This document shows positions 56,811 to 60,947 of a DNA stretch of 60,947 nt, piece after piece. Under the pieces are notes generated by a model. That model was given only the letters and a program-made list of their open reading frames with translations, did not search any database and was not told where the DNA came from. The stretch's first letter is position 1. Each line of letters starts with the position of its first letter. The stretch comes from a virus: positions 1 to 60,947 of the IMG/VR virus record IMGVR_UViG_3300030419_008000. One strand, given 5' to 3'. Position numbers and translations under genes: made by a program.

Positions 56811-57164
56811 TTACACCTCAGATTCGGTTTTTTCGTCAGATTTTTTTGCTGATGTAGTTGTTTTTCTGGGTCGTCGGGGCGTTGTAGCCTTTTTTGGTGC
56901 GCGAGGGGTCTTTTTAGGCGCCTCGGGCATCTCAAAGCGCCATAATCCACTACATGCGTTTTCATAACTACTATTAATTGTTGATCGTTTAAGTAGGCGA
57001 CCAACTTTTACTCCCTTATCAGCAAGAATTGCTCGTACTTCGGGCACACCAATGTACACAGCCTCTTGTAAGCCAAGTTCGGTACCATCGTGGACTACTG
57101 GGTCGACCTCGATGTGCACATGAATTTGACACGTTTCTTTATCTTCTTTAATATTCACTTTCAT
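56811..57164 (-). CDS. small protein with histone H1-like basic tail
   Basis: 117 residues. The first ~75 look folded (beta-type ICQIHVHIEVD-like strands, then helices EVRAILADKG). The last ~40 are Lys/Pro/Thr/Arg/Ala-rich (PKKTPRAPKKATTPRRPRK), like eukaryotic H1 tails, which suggests nucleic-acid or polyanion binding and disorder. No family recognised. Its ATG lies inside the end of the zincin gene; the stop precedes the nuclease start by one base. Confidence 0.7.
   Translation of the reverse strand: MKVNIKEDKETCQIHVHIEVDPVVHDGTELGLQEAVYIGVPEVRAILADKGVKVGRLLKRSTINSSYENACSGLWRFEMPEAPKKTPRAPKKATTPRRPRKTTTSAKKSDEKTESEV
56816..56819 (-). promoter_or_regulatory. ribosome-binding site supporting the TTG start
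   Basis: GAGG six bases ahead of the TTG at 56809, located in the last codons of the basic-tailed protein (Glu-Val-stop). The spacing is typical and there is no ATG alternative before the conserved domain. Confidence 0.6.
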
Positions 57165-57834
57165 AATTTACTAATTCCTCTATTTTTTTATATAAAAATG
57201 GACTTACAGTTCTCAAATATTCACGATCGCCCATTAAGTACTCAACAAATCCAGTTGCAAAGTATTCTCTTATATCTGTTATTGAGTATGGACTTATAAA
57301 AAGGCCCATTGCTAAATTGGTTAGATGATCATACCCGATTTGTTTATATAAATAGTCATCAAATTTTTGAGTATGAGTAATGGTCATAAACCTTTCTGAA
57401 TTAACATCTATTCCTTGATTTTTCATAATAAAGTATAGTCGTTTTCTCTTTCCTAAAAATTCAAGTTCAATATCATCGTCACCATATATCAAAGATCCAA
57501 ATTCTGAATCTTCAATTGAATGTGCTACTTCATGTACAATGTCATCAATCATGTCGTCATCATCGTCTTGTTCGTTTGTAACAAAAATCGATGCATCTTT
57601 AAACATGGAATTGATGTCTCTGTCTTCGAAATCTTTAAATTGACCAATATATACCATATCAATTTCATTTGTAAGGTGACGAGGGATAAGAGTCTCTACA
57701 GATACAATTACATTTTTAATGTTAATATGATCAGGAACATGGTCTTTGATAAAAACCATTGTGTTTCCAAATATAGTAAACTCTCTTTGAAGTTTGTTGT
57801 ATTCAAAAAGCGATTTTTGAATATAATCAATCAT
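57148..57834 (-). CDS. zincin-like putative metalloprotease (HEVAH)
   Basis: 228 residues from the chosen start. HEVAH (101-105) in a helix IDDIVHEVAHSIED is the HExxH zinc motif, and a later REYFATGFVEYL (about 188-199) has a candidate third-ligand glutamate in a helix. That spacing is found in several zincin families, including lethal-factor-like ones. The gene is in the early unit, so a host-targeting or anti-defence protease is possible; target unknown. The upstream frame extends to 57891, but 57834 overlaps the 98-residue gene's stop as ATGATTGA and is preferred. Confidence 0.68.
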   Translation of the reverse strand: MIDYIQKSLFEYNKLQREFTIFGNTMVFIKDHVPDHINIKNVIVSVETLIPRHLTNEIDMVYIGQFKDFEDRDINSMFKDASIFVTNEQDDDDDMIDDIVHEVAHSIEDSEFGSLIYGDDDIELEFLGKRKRLYFIMKNQGIDVNSERFMTITHTQKFDDYLYKQIGYDHLTNLAMGLFISPYSITDIREYFATGFVEYLMGDREYLRTVSPFLYKKIEELVNYESEY

Positions 57835-58123
57835 CTTCTCGTTCTTTAGGGGCAACGACATCTCTTGCCATGGCACGTTCATATTCAGCATGCCCGATCT
57901 CTACATCTTCTAGCGCCTGATGGTATCCCCTGATCCAGTTTTCCTCTGCAACAGCCATTAGAAACTCTGGAAATTCTTGTGACATTGTTTCGATGATCAT
58001 TTCTACTGTTACGTCTCCATCTTCTGGGTCGTTTTTGTCGCCGACATAATTAACGAGCCACTTTTTCATCTCAGTATCTACTTCTACAGTTTCGGTTAAT
58101 GTTGGGTTCTCACCTAAGTCCAT
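57827..58123 (-). CDS. small acidic early protein, unknown
   Basis: 98 residues, strongly acidic (EDGDVTVEMIIETMSQEFPEF; then MAVAEENWIRGYHQALEDVEIG), no recognised family. First gene after the near-consensus promoter at 58142-58170, with AAGGAG before its ATG. Small acidic first genes of early phage units are often host-takeover or DNA-mimic proteins; that is a guess here. It overlaps the zincin gene by eight bases. Confidence 0.75.
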   Translation of the reverse strand: MDLGENPTLTETVEVDTEMKKWLVNYVGDKNDPEDGDVTVEMIIETMSQEFPEFLMAVAEENWIRGYHQALEDVEIGHAEYERAMARDVVAPKEREDD

Positions 58124-58141
58124 AATGTTCTCCTTTTAACT

Positions 58142-58170
58142 AATATAACACCAATATTAATAATTGTCAA
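58142..58170 (-). promoter_or_regulatory. sigma-70-type early promoter
   Basis: TTGACA (58170-58165), 17-base spacer, TATATT (58147-58142). A perfect -35, ideal spacing and a 5/6 -10, identical in design to the promoter at 622-650. It drives the 98-residue, zincin, basic-tail and nuclease genes and could run on into the glycan cassette. Confidence 0.88.
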
Positions 58171-58175
58171 CTAAA

Positions 58176-59510
58176 TTATAAAAGTTTTGCTGCTAATGTT
58201 GCAACTTTTGATCTTTCACCCTTTTCAAGCGTTATATGACCAGCCAAAGACGAGTGTTTGAATTTTTCAACCGCATGAACTAAGCCATTTGAAGTTTCAT
58301 CAACATAAACGTTATCAATTTGCTCAATGTCTCCGGTCAATACAATTTTTGTATTTTCGCCGACGCGCGTAATAATTGTTTTGATTTCATGTGTTGTTAA
58401 GTTTTGTGCTTCGTCAATCACTACATAAGCGTTTGATATCGAACGACCTCTAATATATGTTAAAGCTTCAATTTCAATGGTTCCTTTTTGTACATACATA
58501 TCTAGTGTTGCATTATCATCTCCAAGCAAGTATCGTAAATTGTCTTGCACTGGTGCTAACCATGGAGTCATTTTCTCTTCTATGGTTCCTGGTAGGAACC
58601 CTATGTCTTTTCCAAGCGGCTGAACGGGCCTGGAGACGATTAGGCGCTTATACACAGGTTCACTACCGTCTCCTGCCGCCATAACCTGTGAGAGGCCTGC
58701 AGCGATCGCACAGAGCGTCTTGCCAGAACCAGCTTTTCCAATTAGCGATACCACCGGAATATCAGGATTGGTTAAAAGATCCATTGCAAATGTCTGCTCT
58801 TTATTGCGCGCTTTTACGCCCCAAAGACCCTTTTTATAATTGATCACTCGCGATAGGGGCTTAGAGTACTCTATAAATCTAGCTAATGCTGTTTTTTTAT
58901 CATTTGAGCTTGACACCAACATTAAAAGTTGATTAGCATAGCATTTTACCCTTTCTTCCTCTAGAAACACTAAGTCTCCTTCATAAAATTGATCTACGAA
59001 TTCGTCATCAACCAAAACTTTTAAAAATCCAGTGTATAAACTTGTTGTATCTTTTATTACTGTTGTTGCAATATAGTCTTCTGATTGTAGCCCAATTGAA
59101 TCACTAATTACACGCAAATTTATGTCGCGAGAAACCATAATTACTTTTCTATTTGGAATTCTTTGCTTAACAGCTAGCGCAGTTGCTATAATTATATGAT
59201 CTGGTAAATTAGGGTCTAAATCATAAGGAAGCTTTTCCACAACAGAAGAATCAATTCCTTCAATTGTCATAGTTCCCTTTCCTTTTGCAATTTTTACACC
59301 ACTTTTTAAAGATCCTTTTTCTCTAAGATTGTCCAATATTCTAATAACACGTCGGGCTTGAGATCCTACGCCATCTTGTCGTTTTTTGTGCTTGTCAATC
59401 TCTTCAAGCACTTTTAGAGGAATTACGATATCATGATATCCATAATCGAATATTACATTTGAATTTGTTAAACAAGCACTGGTATCAAGTACATATATTT
59501 TCTTTGCCAT
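58176..59510 (-). CDS. phoH: PIN-PhoH fusion ATPase
   Basis: 444 residues. N-terminal PIN-type ribonuclease domain (YVLDTSACLTN, and later acidic residues ILDNL and VSRDINLRV), then a PhoH ATPase with Walker A GKAGSGKT (about 256-263), Walker B VVIDEAQN (about 359-366) and a TGDIEQID sensor. The PIN+PhoH form is also called PhoH2 in bacteria, where it acts as an RNA helicase/nuclease. In marine phages phoH is common and is often linked to phosphate or RNA metabolism, but the mechanism is unproven. The AT-rich leader has a TATAAT but no good -35. Confidence 0.93.
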   Translation of the reverse strand: MAKKIYVLDTSACLTNSNVIFDYGYHDIVIPLKVLEEIDKHKKRQDGVGSQARRVIRILDNLREKGSLKSGVKIAKGKGTMTIEGIDSSVVEKLPYDLDPNLPDHIIIATALAVKQRIPNRKVIMVSRDINLRVISDSIGLQSEDYIATTVIKDTTSLYTGFLKVLVDDEFVDQFYEGDLVFLEEERVKCYANQLLMLVSSSNDKKTALARFIEYSKPLSRVINYKKGLWGVKARNKEQTFAMDLLTNPDIPVVSLIGKAGSGKTLCAIAAGLSQVMAAGDGSEPVYKRLIVSRPVQPLGKDIGFLPGTIEEKMTPWLAPVQDNLRYLLGDDNATLDMYVQKGTIEIEALTYIRGRSISNAYVVIDEAQNLTTHEIKTIITRVGENTKIVLTGDIEQIDNVYVDETSNGLVHAVEKFKHSSLAGHITLEKGERSKVATLAAKLL

Positions 59511-59556
59511 TTTTATCTCTGCGTTAGCAATTATAATTAGTCTAACATTTTAATTA

Positions 59557-59633
59557 TGGAGCCACCTTTCGGATTCGAACCGAAGACCTGATGCTTACAA
59601 AGCAACTGCTCTAGCCAACTGAGCTAAGGTGGC
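59557..59633 (-). tRNA. tRNA-Thr(UGU) with encoded CCA
   Basis: Minus strand: acceptor GCCACCT pairs fully with AGGTGGC; D-arm GCTC/GAGC; anticodon loop TTTGTAA gives UGU (Thr, ACA codons); T-arm TTCGG-TTCGAAT-CCGAA; discriminator U then CCA at 59559-59557. One T-T mismatch in the anticodon stem. An AT-ending codon reader suits an AT-rich phage expressed in a host with other codon preferences. Confidence 0.93.
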
Positions 59634-59734
59634 AGTTCTGATTTTCTGTCGCGAACCGGGTAATCAGAGAACCCCCGCCTACGTTTGGATCGGCGGCCAC
59701 CTATCGTTATTAATCCGACGATACAGCGGATATC
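59634..59734 (-). ncRNA. structured leader upstream of tRNA-Thr
   Basis: About 100 bases between the 64-residue gene stop and the tRNA. Three hairpins can be drawn: TATCGT/ACGATA, CCGCC/GGCGG, and CTGATT/AATCAG with an outer GTT/AAC pair. An AGGTGGC (59702-59696) repeats the 3' acceptor strand of tRNA-Thr and could pair with its 5' acceptor GCCACCT, closing the last two hairpins. No T-loop and no U-run terminator, so it is neither a tRNA nor an obvious terminator. Function unknown. Confidence 0.35.
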
Positions 59735-59929
59735 TTATGTTGGCATCGAGTGATCTCCTTGCTCATCATCAACAATAATACCACCTTGTTTAAGTGCTGT
59801 CAATAAAGTTACAAACACTTCTTCATAATATTGCAACCTATTTTCTAATTCATTTGTTTTTTGTAGTAAAAAAGCAATTTGCCTTGTTAGGCCATCTATA
59901 TGATCTTGCCATAAATCATTTGAATTCAT
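59735..59929 (-). CDS. short helical protein, unknown
   Basis: 64 residues: a probable coiled-coil helix (IAFLLQKTNELENRLQYYEEVFVTLLTAL) followed by a short acidic tail ending in HSMPT. AAGGAG precedes the ATG. No family recognised. It lies between the SpoU-type gene and the structured leader. Confidence 0.65.
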   Translation of the reverse strand: MNSNDLWQDHIDGLTRQIAFLLQKTNELENRLQYYEEVFVTLLTALKQGGIIVDDEQGDHSMPT

Positions 59930-59938
59930 ATTTTCTCC

Positions 59939-60553
59939 TTAAGGCAAATTGTACATACCTGCCTGTGCCCACTCCTCAAAGACGGTGTGCATAGTAATTT
60001 TACCATCATTAATATAATAACTTTTAACACCACTGTTTTGATATTGAGTTGTAACTTCATATAATAATATGTTAGCTGCCTGTGAAGTGTTTAAGCAATA
60101 ACCAACACCGGGCATTGGAATATATATCTTATCGCTATTATTTAATATCTCAATTGGAATTCCTACTTCTTCATGCCCAACAACAATACAAATTGGTTGT
60201 GTAAAATCAAAATTATAACTTTCAATTGATTCAGATCCTTCACACAACTCAGCAGAAATTAATTTTATATTATTAGCTTTTGCATATTCTACAAACTTAG
60301 ATGGATCGCTATGCTGATCGATATTCACATAATCGACCAAAGTGCCAGAAAGTGGATTAAGAACTTTTCTATTTGGAATGGTTCCTATAACATGGACCCG
60401 ATCAGCGCCAAAACAAGCAGCAGAACGAATGAGGTAACCGATATTACCATCATGTTTAAAATTAACTGTGGCAATACTGATAGGAAACGTTTTAGCCGTT
60501 TTCTTTTTTGCATCATAACGTTGTCTTCTTGTTTTTTCTCTTTGCAATTGCAA
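59939..60553 (-). CDS. SpoU/TrmH-family RNA 2'-O-methyltransferase
   Basis: 204 residues. SPOUT motif 1 NIGYLIRSAACFGAD, motif 2 CIVVGHEEVGIP, motif 3 IPMPGVGYCLNTSQAANILLYE: the knotted SAM site of TrmH-like enzymes, which 2'-O-methylate tRNA or rRNA. The N-terminus is basic (REKTRRQRYDAKKKT) and may help bind RNA. No ATG is available; the TTG at 60553 follows AAGGCGG. With two tRNA genes nearby, tRNA is the likelier substrate, but rRNA is possible. Unusual in T4-like phages. Confidence 0.9.
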   Translation of the reverse strand: MQLQREKTRRQRYDAKKKTAKTFPISIATVNFKHDGNIGYLIRSAACFGADRVHVIGTIPNRKVLNPLSGTLVDYVNIDQHSDPSKFVEYAKANNIKLISAELCEGSESIESYNFDFTQPICIVVGHEEVGIPIEILNNSDKIYIPMPGVGYCLNTSQAANILLYEVTTQYQNSGVKSYYINDGKITMHTVFEEWAQAGMYNLP

Positions 60554-60564
60554 CCGCCTTACTG

Positions 60565-60846
60565 TTAATTAGTTTTTATTTTTTTGATTATATCTTCTTC
60601 ATTAATAAAAGTCAAATCTTCATTAGCTTTGCGAAATGAAATTTGCCATTTTTTTCTCAACATATCAACTTCTTTTTGATAAATTGGCGTAGCTTCCCAG
60701 GTTGTATATCCTGGCCATGGCCAATTGGGATCTCTCCCTTTTGACGGTTTAATGACAATTTTTCTAAGCAGTTTAACATGAAATTTTGGTATTGCTTTTC
60801 CAGCAGCGCTTCTAACCAAAACAATGTCGCCTTCTTTGTATTTCAT
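60565..60846 (-). CDS. small basic protein with SH3-like start, unknown
   Basis: 93 residues. GDIVLVRSAAGKAIPKFHVKLL reads like the opening of an SH3/KOW-type barrel; a Trp-rich NWPWPGYTTW loop and a basic C-terminal helix follow. No assigned family. Its ATG lies eight bases after the encoded CCA of the tRNA and no ribosome-binding site is visible, so after tRNA processing the message would be nearly leaderless. Confidence 0.68.
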   Translation of the reverse strand: MKYKEGDIVLVRSAAGKAIPKFHVKLLRKIVIKPSKGRDPNWPWPGYTTWEATPIYQKEVDMLRKKWQISFRKANEDLTFINEEDIIKKIKTN

Positions 60847-60854
60847 ATTTTATA

Positions 60855-60944
60855 TGGTAGGAGATGGAGGAATTGAACCTCATTGGGCACCGCCCGGCCT
60901 CGTTTTGCCAAAGGCTTATAAGACCCCCGCCGGGGACATCTCCC
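60855..60944 (-). tRNA. atypical class II-like tRNA, isotype uncertain
   Basis: Minus strand, about 90 bases. Clear parts: acceptor GGGAGAT with ATCTCCT (one G-T), T-arm GAGG-TTCAATT-CCTC, a GGGC-GGT-GCCC long variable arm and an encoded A-CCA at 60858-60855. The D-arm (CCCC-GGC-GGGG) is too short. One anticodon arm, GGT-CTTATAA-GCC, would give UAU (Ile); an alternative stem GCCTT/GAGGC has no usable anticodon. Isotype is therefore unresolved. Confidence 0.6.
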
Positions 60945-60947
60945 AAA

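Noticed and set aside
56810-57004. N-terminal extension of the nuclease to 57004
   Set aside because: The extra residues are a low-complexity mirror of the basic-tailed gene and contain no nuclease motif; the TTG at 56809 has its own ribosome-binding site.
57835-57891. N-terminal extension of the zincin-like protein to 57891
   Set aside because: It would lie within the 98-residue gene. The overlap at 57834 with that gene's stop is the normal coupling pattern in this genome.
59511-59556. promoter just ahead of phoH (TATAAT present)
   Set aside because: The -10 is good but the sequence 17 bases upstream matches the -35 poorly and the tRNA transcript probably runs through; too weak to list.
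59641-59690. GGTTCGCGA as the T-loop of another tRNA
   Set aside because: Flanks do not pair into a T-stem and there is no acceptor partner, so I treat the region as a structured leader only.
1-60947. CRISPR arrays, insertion sequences, integrase or attachment sites
   Set aside because: No regularly spaced repeats, transposase or integrase motifs were found. The tRNA genes are phage-borne, with no repeat suggesting an integration site.

Overview
The window is one continuous block of a virulent, contractile-tailed (T4-like) bacteriophage genome. Its AT-rich composition, phoH gene, Ser/Gly/Thr-rich virion proteins and encoded surface-sugar genes fit a marine phage. Every gene I can support lies on the minus strand, so transcription runs from high to low coordinates. 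Genes are packed with 1-50 nt overlaps or short gaps. The longest gene-free stretch is 59511-59734, which holds a tRNA and a structured leader; no gap above 300 bases exists. The host cannot be named. Good TTGACA/TATAAT-type promoters and an M23 tail lysin suggest a Gram-negative host with an ordinary sigma-70. No integrase, repressor or CRISPR array was seen.

Layout in transcription order. (1) 60944-56033, early and auxiliary genes: an atypical tRNA, a small protein, a TTG-started SpoU-type RNA methyltransferase, a short helical protein, a structured leader and tRNA-Thr(UGU), then PIN-PhoH. A near-consensus sigma-70 promoter follows, ahead of a small acidic protein, a zincin-like HExxH protein, a basic-tailed protein and a Cas4-like Fe-S nuclease. 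(2) 56025-40389, a 17-gene glycan cassette: three GT4 glycosyltransferases (one fused to a Maf/MptE-like domain), two NeuB synthases, a CMP-sugar synthetase, a PseB-type dehydratase, an RmlD-type reductase, a PseH-type acetyltransferase, a LmbE-type deacetylase, a formyltransferase, two stand-alone Maf/MptE-like proteins plus one divergent relative, a PhyH dioxygenase, a HAD phosphatase and a FkbM methyltransferase. (3) 40396-26 kb: a second strong promoter, small proteins, the late sigma factor gp55, an M23 tail lysin, a spike-like protein, a 2221-residue virion protein, and baseplate wedge proteins gp25 and gp6. (4) 27.0-3.0 kb: large virion proteins, including a 3320-residue protein with LamG-like folds, and two pairs of paralogues. 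(5) 3.0 kb to the left edge: a RuvC-like resolvase, a DnaG-type primase, two small acidic proteins, a third near-consensus promoter and the start of an SbcD/gp47-like nuclease.

How it fits together. Early sigma-70 promoters would drive host-takeover and DNA-metabolism genes. gp55 sits directly upstream of the tail genes it would be expected to activate. The cassette can make or remodel a nonulosonic-acid-type sugar, activate it with CMP and transfer it. Because bacterial Maf proteins glycosylate Ser/Thr of flagellin, and the virion proteins here are rich in Ser/Thr/Gly, virion glycosylation is the most interesting reading. Host-surface modification is the main alternative. Assignments of the large virion proteins beyond 'structural' are weak.
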